Origin: Marinifilum sp. D714
GTDB lineage: Bacteria; Bacteroidota; Bacteroidia; Bacteroidales; Marinifilaceae
NCBI RefSeq assembly: GCF_030851345.1
Contig: NZ_JALPNU010000018.1
Location: 22,811 to 86,810 of the forward strand
DNA: 64,000 nucleotides
Direction: 5' to 3'
Both the position numbers and the translations under genes were made by a program. Within the stretch, counting starts at the first letter, position 1, and every line of letters begins with the position of its first letter. Below are positions 1 through 8,841 of this stretch, one piece after another. The notes below the pieces were generated by a model. That model did not search any database. It saw only the letters and a list, made by a program, of their open reading frames with translations, and was not told the DNA's origin.

Positions 1-1
1 A

Positions 2-472
2 ATTGATGCTGTGGCATTAGCAACCGGGAATGATTTCAGAGCAATTGAAGCTAACGGTCATGTTTGGGCAGCAAAATCAGGTAAATACAAAAGCCTTACC
101 CATGCTTCTGTTTCAAATAATCGATTTAAATACAAACTAACTATACCTCTTTCATTAGGAACGGTTGGTGGACTTACAAGTTTACATCCTTTGGCTAAAT
201 TTGGTTTGGAATTACTTGGAAAACCATCCGCAAAAGAGTTAATGATGATTACGGCTACAGCTGGATTGGCGAATAATTTTGGCGCCTTAAGGTCCTTGGT
301 TACAACAGGGATACAATATGGACATATGAAAATGCATTTATCGAATCTTTTAAATGCATTGAAAGCCGATTATGAGGAAAAGAGACAAGCTTTGGAGTAT
401 TTTGCTCACAAAACAGTATCTTATAGCGAAGTAGAATCATTTATCAAATCAATTAGAACTAAGTTGCGATAG
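2..472 (+). CDS. HMG-CoA reductase, C-terminal part (cut by window edge)
   Basis: Hydroxymethylglutaryl-CoA reductase makes mevalonate from HMG-CoA. Only the last ~156 codons are present; the frame is open from base 2, so the start lies outside the window. The segment ATGNDFRAIEA near the left edge matches the family's NAD(P)-binding region, and GGLTSLHPLAK, followed by the late GLANNFGALRSL stretch, is typical of the bacterial reductases. It is followed after one base by a GHMP kinase and then mevalonate diphosphate decarboxylase and mevalonate kinase, which supports a biosynthetic mevalonate operon. The cofactor class (NADH or NADPH) cannot be told from this fragment. Confidence 0.88.
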   Translation: MDAVALATGNDFRAIEANGHVWAAKSGKYKSLTHASVSNNRFKYKLTIPLSLGTVGGLTSLHPLAKFGLELLGKPSAKELMMITATAGLANNFGALRSLVTTGIQYGHMKMHLSNLLNALKADYEEKRQALEYFAHKTVSYSEVESFIKSIRTKLR

Positions 473-473
473 T

Positions 474-1394
474 TTGACTCCATTAAAAAAATATTACTCA
501 AATGCTAAATTTCTAATTACCGGAGAGTATTTGGTTTTGCATGGTGCTTTGTCATTGGCGATCCCACTTCGATTTGGTCAATTGATGGAAATTTATGAAT
601 CAGATACGAATGTATTGGAATGGATTGCACTAGATAGAGCCCAGCCTTGGTTGCAATTCTCAATCTCTGAAAAAGATATTCTAAGTGTGGAAAACAAGGG
701 GAATTCTGAGAAGGATTTTGTGTGTTTCATTTTGAATCAGGCAAAGAAGTTAAACCCTGAATTTTTACCAAATTTTTCATTAAAGGTTAAAACGGAAATC
801 AATTTTGACAGAAATTGGGGATTAGGAAGTAGTTCAAGTTTGATTAACAATATTGCACAGTGGGCAGATGTGAATCCTTACGAATTGCATGCTTTGGTGT
901 CAAATGGTTCGGGTTATGATATTGCTTGTGCAAATTATTGTTTGCCTATTCTGTTTCGTAAAAATGAATCTCATCCCATGATATATCCAATAAAGTTTGA
1001 ACCTGGTTTCTCAGATCAGCTTTTCTTTGTATATCTGGGAAATAAGCAGAATAGTGAGGAAAGTGTGAAAAAATATCTGAATGGAAATCCAGTAACCAAA
1101 ACACAGGTTGAAAGCATCTCACTGCTGAGTAAAAAGTTATTACAGAGTGAAAATTCCATGGAGTTTGATGCTTTGATTTCTGAACATGAAAGATTTATTG
1201 CAGAAGTACTTCATACAGATCCTGTAAAGAAAGAAAAATTTCCTGATTTTGAAGGAAGTATAAAGTCATTAGGAGCTTGGGGCGGAGACTTTATTTTGGT
1301 TCGATCAGATTTGGGAAAGAGAGAGGTGCATCGCTATTTTTATGAGAAAGGATTAACTACAATATTTGCTTGGGATGATATTATCTTGAGTTAA
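474..1394 (+). CDS. GHMP kinase of the GYDIA type, candidate phosphomevalonate kinase
   Basis: A 306-residue GHMP-superfamily kinase. The N-terminal GEYLVLHGA motif is at residues 17-25, the ATP-binding GLGSSSS at 116-122 and GYDIA at 147-151; the C-terminal glycine motif is reduced to GAWGGDF. The GYDIA signature defines a Bacteroidota subfamily. The start is TTG at 474, one base after the reductase stop, so the two are translationally close. The operon otherwise has a decarboxylase and one mevalonate kinase but no recognisable phosphomevalonate kinase, so that reaction is the inferred job. A second mevalonate kinase-like activity cannot be excluded. Confidence 0.8.
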   Translation: MTPLKKYYSNAKFLITGEYLVLHGALSLAIPLRFGQLMEIYESDTNVLEWIALDRAQPWLQFSISEKDILSVENKGNSEKDFVCFILNQAKKLNPEFLPNFSLKVKTEINFDRNWGLGSSSSLINNIAQWADVNPYELHALVSNGSGYDIACANYCLPILFRKNESHPMIYPIKFEPGFSDQLFFVYLGNKQNSEESVKKYLNGNPVTKTQVESISLLSKKLLQSENSMEFDALISEHERFIAEVLHTDPVKKEKFPDFEGSIKSLGAWGGDFILVRSDLGKREVHRYFYEKGLTTIFAWDDIILS

Positions 1395-1408
1395 CAATTG
1401 ATAAGCGA

Positions 1409-2458
1409 ATGAAGAAACAACTTGTGGCTTGGGAGAGCCCTTCAAATATTGCATTGATAAAATATTGGGGAAAAATAGGCAGACAGCACCCTTGTAATCC
1501 ATCTGTAAGTATGACATTGAAGAATGCGCTAAGTAGAACTCAATTGTCATTTTCGGAAAGAAATGAGAAGTGGATAAACTTTGAATTTGAGGGAAAAGAA
1601 AATCTTGATTTTGCCAAAAGAATAGAAACACTTTTTAAAGGTTTAAATGAGGAATTGCCATTTTTAAGCCAATATTCGTACTCTATCACATCAGAAAACA
1701 CCTTTCCTCATTCTACAGGAATTGCTAGCTCGGCGTCGGCCATGAGTGCTCTTGCTTTGTGCATTTGTAGTATGGAAGAATTGATTACAGGAAATAAATT
1801 GGAGCGTGATGAATTTTTACAGAAAGCCAGTTTTCTTGCTCGTTTGGGATCGGGTAGTGCATCACGATCTATTTATGAATCCTATGCAACATGGGGTGAG
1901 AGCAGTGCATTCTCGAAAGCCTCCAATGATTTTGCAACTCCTTTTTCAAAATACATTCATCCAATATTTAAAGATTATCAGGATTATATTTTATTGGTAA
2001 GTTCTAAAAAGAAAAAAGTTTCAAGTACAGCAGGGCATGGGTTGATGAAGAATCATCCATTTGCTCAAGCCAGATATAATCAGGCCAATTCAAATTTCGA
2101 GCGAATGCTTGGGATATTACGTAGTGGCGATTTGGATACTTTTATAGAGGTTCTTGAAAATGAAGCATTAAGTTTGCATGGTTTAATGATGAATTCTACA
2201 CCTTCATTTACTTTGATGAAACCTAATACTTTGGAAGCAATTGAATTAATTCGTGATTTTAGAAATACGACTAAAATTCCTGTAGGATTTACCTTGGATG
2301 CAGGTCCAAATATTCACTTAATGTTTCCTAAAAAAGACAGTTTAAAAGTTGATGCATTTGTAAATGAACAATTAAAGGAATTACTTGAAGATGGGAGATA
2401 TCTTAAGGATGAAACAGGTTTAGGTCCCAAACAAATAAATATTTCTGGTGGTGAATAA
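1409..2458 (+). CDS. mvaD: Diphosphomevalonate decarboxylase
   Basis: This 349-residue enzyme decarboxylates mevalonate diphosphate to isopentenyl diphosphate using ATP. The N-terminal SNIALIKYWGK motif (residues 12-22) carries the conserved catalytic-site lysine, STGIASSASAMSAL (102-115) is the GHMP nucleotide loop, and LDAGPNIHLMFP near residue 295 contains the expected catalytic aspartate. Length and motif order fit the family. It starts 14 bases after the GYDIA kinase and overlaps the downstream mevalonate kinase by 11 bases. It is the most secure member of the mevalonate cluster. Confidence 0.95.
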   Translation: MKKQLVAWESPSNIALIKYWGKIGRQHPCNPSVSMTLKNALSRTQLSFSERNEKWINFEFEGKENLDFAKRIETLFKGLNEELPFLSQYSYSITSENTFPHSTGIASSASAMSALALCICSMEELITGNKLERDEFLQKASFLARLGSGSASRSIYESYATWGESSAFSKASNDFATPFSKYIHPIFKDYQDYILLVSSKKKKVSSTAGHGLMKNHPFAQARYNQANSNFERMLGILRSGDLDTFIEVLENEALSLHGLMMNSTPSFTLMKPNTLEAIELIRDFRNTTKIPVGFTLDAGPNIHLMFPKKDSLKVDAFVNEQLKELLEDGRYLKDETGLGPKQINISGGE

Positions 2459-3392
2459 AAAGAGTGAATTGTTTCATGGCAAACTTCTTCTGTTTGGAGA
2501 ATATTCTGTTTTGTTGGGTTCTATGGCATTAAGCATACCTTTCAAAATGTTTAAGGCCAATTTTGATTTCATGAGCTCAAATAAATCTGATAAAGAAAAA
2601 AAATCGAATTCAGAGTTAAAGAAGTATTTTAAATACCTGCTTTCCAATTCAAATGTTTTTGATTCTATATTGAACTTAACAGATCTTGAAAAAGATATCA
2701 ATTCTGGCTTATTTTTCGATTCTTCTATACCAGTAAGTTATGGAGTAGGAAGCTCAGGCGCATTGTGTGCTGCAATCTACAAGCATTATGGGAAAATAAG
2801 CGAACACAATGAAATAAACTTAAGAGATTTAAAGCAAAGGTTATCCTTGCTTGAATCAGGATTTCATGGTAAAAGTTCTGGCTTAGATCCATTGATTTCG
2901 TATGTTAACAAACCAGTATTGGTTTCTGGTAATGATCAACTTGAACTTGTGAATTTAAAGTTTGATAAGTTTCTTGAGAATGCTGCAGTTTTTTTAATTG
3001 ATACCCAACAAAAAGGTGATACAGCACCTTTGGTGAATGATTTTCTATTGCAGTGTGAATCGGTTGATTTTAGAAATAAAATTGTTGAAAAATTAATACC
3101 AGTTACTCAACAATGTATTAATAGCTTGTGCAATAATGATATTGACAATTTTTTTGAATCAATACAAAGTGTTTCATCGTTTCAATATCAAAACTTTACA
3201 AATAAAATCCCATCTGGTTACAGGACACTGTGGAAAACAGGTCTCGATTCCAACAAATTCTGGTTAAAATTATGTGGTTCAGGAGGTGGTGGTTATCTTC
3301 TTGGTTTTACCAGAAATATGAATGAGACTGAAAAATTCTTATCGAAAATGGAGTTTTCTTATCTCCAAATTACGTCTACTTCGATGAAATAA
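2448..3392 (+). CDS. Mevalonate kinase
   Basis: A 314-residue GHMP kinase predicted to phosphorylate mevalonate. Motifs are GEYSVLLG from residue 18, GVGSSGA (99-105), the ESGFHGKSSGLDP region (136-148, with the catalytic-type Asp) and CGSGGGGYLLGF near the C terminus; the combination HGKxSGxDP is typical of mevalonate kinase. The GTG start at 2448 lies inside the decarboxylase gene (11-base overlap) and puts GEYSV at the usual distance from the N terminus. Its 3' end overlaps the oppositely oriented histidine kinase gene by 17 bases, with no terminator between them. Confidence 0.88.
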   Translation: MVNKKSELFHGKLLLFGEYSVLLGSMALSIPFKMFKANFDFMSSNKSDKEKKSNSELKKYFKYLLSNSNVFDSILNLTDLEKDINSGLFFDSSIPVSYGVGSSGALCAAIYKHYGKISEHNEINLRDLKQRLSLLESGFHGKSSGLDPLISYVNKPVLVSGNDQLELVNLKFDKFLENAAVFLIDTQQKGDTAPLVNDFLLQCESVDFRNKIVEKLIPVTQQCINSLCNNDIDNFFESIQSVSSFQYQNFTNKIPSGYRTLWKTGLDSNKFWLKLCGSGGGGYLLGFTRNMNETEKFLSKMEFSYLQITSTSMK

Positions 3393-5295
3393 TTATTGGA
3401 ATACTATAACTTACCTTAGTTCCCGATTTGTTAGGATCAATACTTTTCAGATCCAAAATTTCAAAATTCATCTTTTTCGATGATTTAAAATTGTAAATTT
3501 TTACTCTATCTAAAGCAATAGAAGTTGCCAATGATTTATGATTCGTTTGAGAGGATTGTTTCTTAGCTTCTTCTATTCCAATTCCATTGTCAATAATATC
3601 AAATTTTATGGACTGTTCATCTTTTGTTTTACTTATTTGAACATTTATGCATGCTTCAGGATTATTGCGAAGTTTTCCATGAATAAGAGCATTTTCGATG
3701 AATGGTTGTGCCAGCATTGGAGGAATCATTACTTCATCTTGATTCAGTGTAGCATCAATTTCAAAATTATAACAAATGTCATTTTCGAATCTTAGTTTCT
3801 GTAGTCTTATATAATCTTCTAAAGTTTGTATTTCTTTTCGCAAGGAGACAAATTCCTCTCTCGAATTCTCTAAAATACCACGTACCAAACTGGCCAATCT
3901 GGAGAGGTAATTGTTGGCATCATCATTTTTTTCGTCTAATATAAAACTTTGAATTGCAGTTAAGGAGTTGAATAAAAAGTGTGGATTCATTTGTGTTAGT
4001 AATACTTTCTGACGCAGATCCATGATTTTATGATCTGCTCTCATACGGTTAATTCTAAGCGAAACCAAAACTGCAACAACTCCAAGTATCATTACAACCA
4101 ATAAGACAATAATCCAGGCATTTTTCTGCCCTAATTCAAGATTTTGAATTTGAGTACGTTGTTGTAACAATTCAAATTCCTGCTTTTTCTTTTCATTTTC
4201 ATAGGCAGCAGCCAATTCAGCAAATTTATTTTCAATGCTTATTATATTAAGGGAGTCTTTTAACTGAACTCCCTTAAACTGGTAATCATAAGCTTGTTTA
4301 TATTGCTTCTTATCTTTATACAATGATGATAGCTGAAAAAGAATATCTGGTAATAGAAGATGATTTTCTAATCTTTTTGCAAGATCAAGTGCCTCCAGCA
4401 AGTATTTTTCGCTTAAGGCATAATTTCTCAATTCGAAATAGGTAGAGCCAAGTTGTAACTTTACATTTACAAGCCCTGAAAAATTTTCAAGTTCAGTTCG
4501 AAGTTTTTCAGATTTCTTTAAATATACCAATGCAGAATCAAGTTGTTTATTGGATTGATACAAATATCCAATGTTGAAATACAACTTAGAATCAAGAAGT
4601 TTATTGTTGATTTTAGCATTTTCCTTAAGTGCCATTTCATAGTATTCAAGTCCTTTCGAATATTCTTCTAGTTTTTCACAAACAGCACCTAAATTGCAAT
4701 AAGCTTTAGCAACTTCTAATGAATTATTATGTTTTTGAAAGCTTTTTAATGCCAACATGTAGTAATCCTCTGCATATTCTAAATTCTTAATTAACTGATG
4801 CAGATTACCTAAATTATTGTAAACACTACCTAATCCTTTGTCATATTTTACTTCTTTGTATATCTGAAGATTTTCAAGGTAAAATTCAAGCGCTTTATCG
4901 TATTGTCCTTGGCTTTTATATAGGAGCCCAATATTCCCAGTAACCTTTCCTACATCTACTTTAGAACCAAGCGCCTCGAATTGAGGGATGGCCTTATTGT
5001 AGTAATAAAAGGAAGAGTCTGTATTGCCTGAATAAAAATAATTTATGCCTTGACGTTTATAAGCTTTTGATAAGAAAACAGGATCTTCTGTTTCTTCAGC
5101 TAACAATATCGCTTCGTTACAGACTTCTATGCTTTTGGTTAACGAATTATTTCTTAATAGAGACGATGATGAATCGAGGTAAGTTGTTATTCGCTCCTGT
5201 AAGTTTTTGTTACTTTCCTTATCATCATTATTAAAATAACCAAATGATGTATAGGATATTAATAAAAGTACAACTGTTGATATTGTTTTTAACAT
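3376..5295 (-). CDS. TPR-containing LytS-type sensor histidine kinase (copy 1)
   Basis: A 639-residue protein with an N-terminal signal/membrane segment, a periplasmic stretch of about seven tetratricopeptide repeats (roughly residues 40-350), a coiled coil, one transmembrane helix near 397-417 and a cytoplasmic His_kinase domain (PF06580 type). The phosphoacceptor motif QMNPHFLFNSLTAIQ lies near residue 437 and the ATPase N- and G-box-like motifs PFIENALIHGKL and IIDNGIGIE follow. Such kinases normally pair with LytTR regulators, but none is in this window. It begins 12 bases after the stop of its paralogue at 5308-7206, so the two are probably co-transcribed. The ligand is unknown. Confidence 0.92.
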   Translation of the reverse strand: MLKTISTVVLLLISYTSFGYFNNDDKESNKNLQERITTYLDSSSSLLRNNSLTKSIEVCNEAILLAEETEDPVFLSKAYKRQGINYFYSGNTDSSFYYYNKAIPQFEALGSKVDVGKVTGNIGLLYKSQGQYDKALEFYLENLQIYKEVKYDKGLGSVYNNLGNLHQLIKNLEYAEDYYMLALKSFQKHNNSLEVAKAYCNLGAVCEKLEEYSKGLEYYEMALKENAKINNKLLDSKLYFNIGYLYQSNKQLDSALVYLKKSEKLRTELENFSGLVNVKLQLGSTYFELRNYALSEKYLLEALDLAKRLENHLLLPDILFQLSSLYKDKKQYKQAYDYQFKGVQLKDSLNIISIENKFAELAAAYENEKKKQEFELLQQRTQIQNLELGQKNAWIIVLLVVMILGVVAVLVSLRINRMRADHKIMDLRQKVLLTQMNPHFLFNSLTAIQSFILDEKNDDANNYLSRLASLVRGILENSREEFVSLRKEIQTLEDYIRLQKLRFENDICYNFEIDATLNQDEVMIPPMLAQPFIENALIHGKLRNNPEACINVQISKTKDEQSIKFDIIDNGIGIEEAKKQSSQTNHKSLATSIALDRVKIYNFKSSKKMNFEILDLKSIDPNKSGTKVSYSIPIIISSK

Positions 5296-5307
5296 GATTA
5301 ATTCAGC

Positions 5308-7206
5308 TTATGTGATTAATGGAATAGAGTAGGTAACCTTAGTTCCATTTTCACCATGATTAATTAAGTCAACGATTTCAAAATTCATTTTTTTCGAAGA
5401 TCTAAAATTGTAAATCTTCACACGATCTAGAGCAATTGAAGTAGCCAACGATTTATGATTTTTTTGTTCGGATTCTTTTTTGGCCTCTTCAATTCCAATT
5501 CCATTGTCAATAATACTAAATCTTATTGATTCTTCATCATCTGTTTTAGAGACTTTTACATTAATACAAGCTTCAGGATTATTCCTAAGTTTTCCATGAA
5601 TAAGAGCATTTTCGATAAATGGTTGAGCTAGCATTGGAGGAATCATTACTTCATCTTGATCCAAACTTGCATCGATCTCAAAATTGTAGGCAATATCATT
5701 TTCAAATCTTAGTTTCTGTAGTCCGATATATTCCTCTAAGGTTCTCAATTCTGTACGCAATGAAACAAATTCCTCTCTTGAATTTTCAAGAATTCTACGT
5801 ACCAAACTGGCCAATTTTGAAAGGTAGTTGTTCGCATCATCATTTTTTTCATCTAAAATAAAACTCTGAATTGCAGTTAAAGAATTGAATAAAAAGTGTG
5901 GATTCATTTGTGAGAGTAATACTTTTTGACGTAGATCCATGATTTTATGATCTGCACTCAAACGGTTAATTCTTAATGAAACCAAAACTGCCATAACTCC
6001 AAGAATCATAACAACCAATAAAACAATAATCCAGGCATTTTTCTGACCCAATTCAAGTTTTTGAATCTGGGTGCGCTGTTCTAGCAACTCAAATTCTTTC
6101 TTTTTCTGTTCCGATTCGAATTTTGCTGTTATTTCTGCTAATTGCTCATCTCTAACTATTGCTTGCAGTGAATCTTTAAGGGAGTGATATTTTTTTAAAT
6201 AGGAGATGACCATTTCTGGACGTTCTAATTCTTCAAGAAGGTCAGAATAGTATAAATATGTCACGCTTAAATCTTCAGATAAATTCTGTTTCTTGCAAAA
6301 TGTTTCTGCCTTTTTAAAGTAAGTTTCAGCATTTGTGAATTGCCCCAATTCTTGCAATACAATGGCCTTTTTTATATATAATTTCCCAATTCCCCAAATG
6401 TCGTTAAGCTGTAGTCTAATATCTTCACACTTATTAAAATACTCTAAAGCCCTAAGCGGTTTATCCATTGCTTGATAGCACTCTCCAATATTTAATTGAA
6501 TAATTGCCTTATGCTGCAACATCCCATCCTTTTCATTCAATTTTAAAGCTTCAAGTTGGTAGTTCAAGGATTCTTCAAATAAATCTTGTTGGAATTTAAT
6601 AACGCCAATATTTGTTAGAACTCTTGAATAACGTTGCGTTTCGTTCATTTTGGAGTACATCTCTTTTGCTTTAAGATAAAATTTTAAAGCTTTGTTAAGA
6701 TCTCCTAGTGTTTGATACACTCCTCCAATATTTGTAAAAGCAGATGCAATTCCTTTGGGATAATTTAAAGCTTCATATATCTCTAGTGCTTTTAAATATT
6801 GTTGTAGACCTTTATCATATTTATTCGTTCTTCTATATATTATGCCTTCGTTTGAAATCAACATGGCAACATTTAAGCTGTCATTAATTGATTCAAATTC
6901 TTTTATTGCTTTGTCGTAATGAAAAAATGCAGAGTCAAATAATCCTTGATACAAAAATGTTGTTCCCTGTGATTTATGAGCAAATCCAATAAGTTCTGGT
7001 TTTTTAGTAGAATTGGCTAATTTTATCGTTTTCCTTCCGATGTAGGCACAGCTATCATATGAGGAATTTCTTAAACTTTTAGCTTGATTAAGAAGGTTGT
7101 CTACCTCCTTTTCAATTTGAGATTGTGGAATATCATTGAGAATGATTCCGGCCTGTAAATAAATTGATGATATTGTAAAAAGAAGTAGTAAAACTAAGCG
7201 TTTCAT
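5308..7206 (-). CDS. TPR-containing LytS-type sensor histidine kinase (copy 2)
   Basis: A 632-residue paralogue of the adjacent kinase with the same plan: signal sequence, TPR array, coiled coil, one transmembrane helix near 395 and a PF06580-type kinase domain with QMNPHFLFNSL near residue 434. From the coiled coil onward it is nearly identical to copy 1, whereas the TPR halves differ clearly, suggesting that the sensing part has diversified. It is the promoter-proximal gene of the pair. No response regulator is adjacent, so the partner must be encoded elsewhere. Confidence 0.92.
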   Translation of the reverse strand: MKRLVLLLLFTISSIYLQAGIILNDIPQSQIEKEVDNLLNQAKSLRNSSYDSCAYIGRKTIKLANSTKKPELIGFAHKSQGTTFLYQGLFDSAFFHYDKAIKEFESINDSLNVAMLISNEGIIYRRTNKYDKGLQQYLKALEIYEALNYPKGIASAFTNIGGVYQTLGDLNKALKFYLKAKEMYSKMNETQRYSRVLTNIGVIKFQQDLFEESLNYQLEALKLNEKDGMLQHKAIIQLNIGECYQAMDKPLRALEYFNKCEDIRLQLNDIWGIGKLYIKKAIVLQELGQFTNAETYFKKAETFCKKQNLSEDLSVTYLYYSDLLEELERPEMVISYLKKYHSLKDSLQAIVRDEQLAEITAKFESEQKKKEFELLEQRTQIQKLELGQKNAWIIVLLVVMILGVMAVLVSLRINRLSADHKIMDLRQKVLLSQMNPHFLFNSLTAIQSFILDEKNDDANNYLSKLASLVRRILENSREEFVSLRTELRTLEEYIGLQKLRFENDIAYNFEIDASLDQDEVMIPPMLAQPFIENALIHGKLRNNPEACINVKVSKTDDEESIRFSIIDNGIGIEEAKKESEQKNHKSLATSIALDRVKIYNFRSSKKMNFEIVDLINHGENGTKVTYSIPLIT

Positions 7207-7300
7207 GTTTAAGAGTGTTATTAGAAAATCACTGCAAAATATGAATATTCAATGAAAAACAGATAACTGCTTAGCAAAAAATAGATTTATGGTAATAAAA

Positions 7301-7323
7301 AAGCCTGATCAACGATCAGGCTT
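7301..7323 (-). terminator. Intrinsic terminator after the FadL-like gene
   Basis: A perfect 10-bp stem (AAGCCTGATC / GATCAGGCTT) with a 3-base loop lies 24 bases past the stop of the minus-strand porin gene. On that strand it is followed by TTTTATTACC, giving a short U-tract. Confidence 0.8.
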
Positions 7324-7346
7324 TCAATATCCATGCTTAAATGGAT

Positions 7347-8621
7347 TTAAAAATTGTATGTAATACCAACACCTGGTAACCAAGCTCTGTATTTGTATTC
7401 TCCTGCAAAACCTGAGTTGCTATCTACTCTGTCCACTTTTTCTCCTTCATTGTATAGTAATGAAGCATCTAAGCTAAGCTTGTTGTTAAGTTTATAAGAA
7501 AAACCTAATGAAACGCCTACTTTGTTCGCTCCTGGAGTTTCAGGAGTATAGTACATATCATTTGTTGGTGTTTCGTCGAAATATAAACCAGCATAAAGAT
7601 CTAATTTTTCATTAGCAGTGTATCTTGCACCGAATCTCCAAGTCATTGTATTGTCCCAGTCTCTTGTACTTTCAGAATCAGCAAGAACAGGAATCATTAC
7701 ATTAGGGATGCTAGGATGAGGAATAGAAGTATTTTTTTCAAAATCAAAATTCAATGATTTGTATGCATTCCATTTAATAAAGTTTGCATCAGCAGAAACC
7801 AACCACTTATCGTTGATCTGGTATGCAAAACCAATATTTAAACTTGCAGGAAGTGGTAATGATGCTGCAACTCCTCCATCAGGGAAAAGTGCAGAAATAC
7901 CTTCAGGAACAGTAAAATCAGCATCTGCATCAGAATATTCAAGATCAACATCTACTTGCGATCTGTATGAAATACCAATGTTTAATTTTTCAGTAGGTTG
8001 CAAGAAAACTCCAAGGTTATAACCATACTGAATGTTGTTTCCTGAAATATTTACTGAGCCAAAAACCGGATCAGCTGATCCTACAAGAGGTCCTACATTT
8101 ACCGCTCTGTTTAAATCTTCTTCTCCGTAAACAATATTTAGTCCGGCACCAACACTTAACCAGTCATTAATTTTATATGATACTGTTGGCTGAATATAAA
8201 TTGCTTTTAAGGTAATGTCTTGAATTAATTGATTCCCAGACCAGTCATTCCCCCAATCCATAGTGTTTCCAAAAGGAGTATAAGCCCCGATACCAATCGC
8301 AAGTTTATCACTTACTTTCATTGATCCATAAAAATAGAAAGGAGTATTGGTAGGATTATCGGTTGATTCAGTACCGTTTAATCCTGTATATTCTGCTTTA
8401 GTGAAAGTGCCAAATCCACCTAATGAGAAGCTATATTTATTGCTCAATGTTGCCAAAGCTCCAGGATTCCATTGCATACTACTTGCATCAAAGTTTAATG
8501 CAGTACCAACATGGCCCATCCCAGTTTGCTTAGCTCCCTGAAGATTAACAGCATAACCTTCCGCTTTTACATTGTATGCCATTGCAATTACAGCGATGGC
8601 TAAACAAATTCTTTTAATCAT
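7347..8621 (-). CDS. Outer-membrane transport protein, OmpP1/FadL/TodX family
   Basis: A 424-residue predicted beta-barrel for uptake of hydrophobic compounds such as long-chain fatty acids. The chosen start (8621) gives a signal peptide MIKRICLAIAVIAMAYNVKA; the frame stays open for 22 codons upstream but these would place extra sequence before the signal peptide. The mature N terminus has the family's NLQGAKQTGMGHVGTAL and MQWNPGAL regions (the NPA-like segment), and repeated amphipathic strands run to the C-terminal Phe (YNF), typical of outer-membrane proteins. The substrate is not known. Confidence 0.88.
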   Translation of the reverse strand: MIKRICLAIAVIAMAYNVKAEGYAVNLQGAKQTGMGHVGTALNFDASSMQWNPGALATLSNKYSFSLGGFGTFTKAEYTGLNGTESTDNPTNTPFYFYGSMKVSDKLAIGIGAYTPFGNTMDWGNDWSGNQLIQDITLKAIYIQPTVSYKINDWLSVGAGLNIVYGEEDLNRAVNVGPLVGSADPVFGSVNISGNNIQYGYNLGVFLQPTEKLNIGISYRSQVDVDLEYSDADADFTVPEGISALFPDGGVAASLPLPASLNIGFAYQINDKWLVSADANFIKWNAYKSLNFDFEKNTSIPHPSIPNVMIPVLADSESTRDWDNTMTWRFGARYTANEKLDLYAGLYFDETPTNDMYYTPETPGANKVGVSLGFSYKLNNKLSLDASLLYNEGEKVDRVDSNSGFAGEYKYRAWLPGVGITYNF

Positions 8622-8841
8622 AAGTTGATGTTTTAAAATTTCGATCTGAATATAAATTAAAAACTTTGTCTTGCAAGAGTAAAACAATTAAGATCAGAAA
8701 GTTACCGTGTGTAAATGTCAGATAATCAAAACAATGCAAATATTTAGATCTATCGATAAGAAAAAGGAGTGTGTAATTTTGAATGGTCTTTTATTAAATT
8801 TTAATACTTTTATCCTGAATAAGATACCTTTATTCAATTAT

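Noticed and set aside
1353..1631. 92-codon minus-strand frame over the kinase/decarboxylase junction
   Set aside because: It is entirely antisense to two conserved mevalonate genes and shows no family features.
8707..8841. N-terminal extension of the Fic protein to 8707
   Set aside because: The extension lacks family resemblance and reaches into the likely promoter region of the divergent porin gene; the ATG at 8842 is preferred, although 8734 stays possible.
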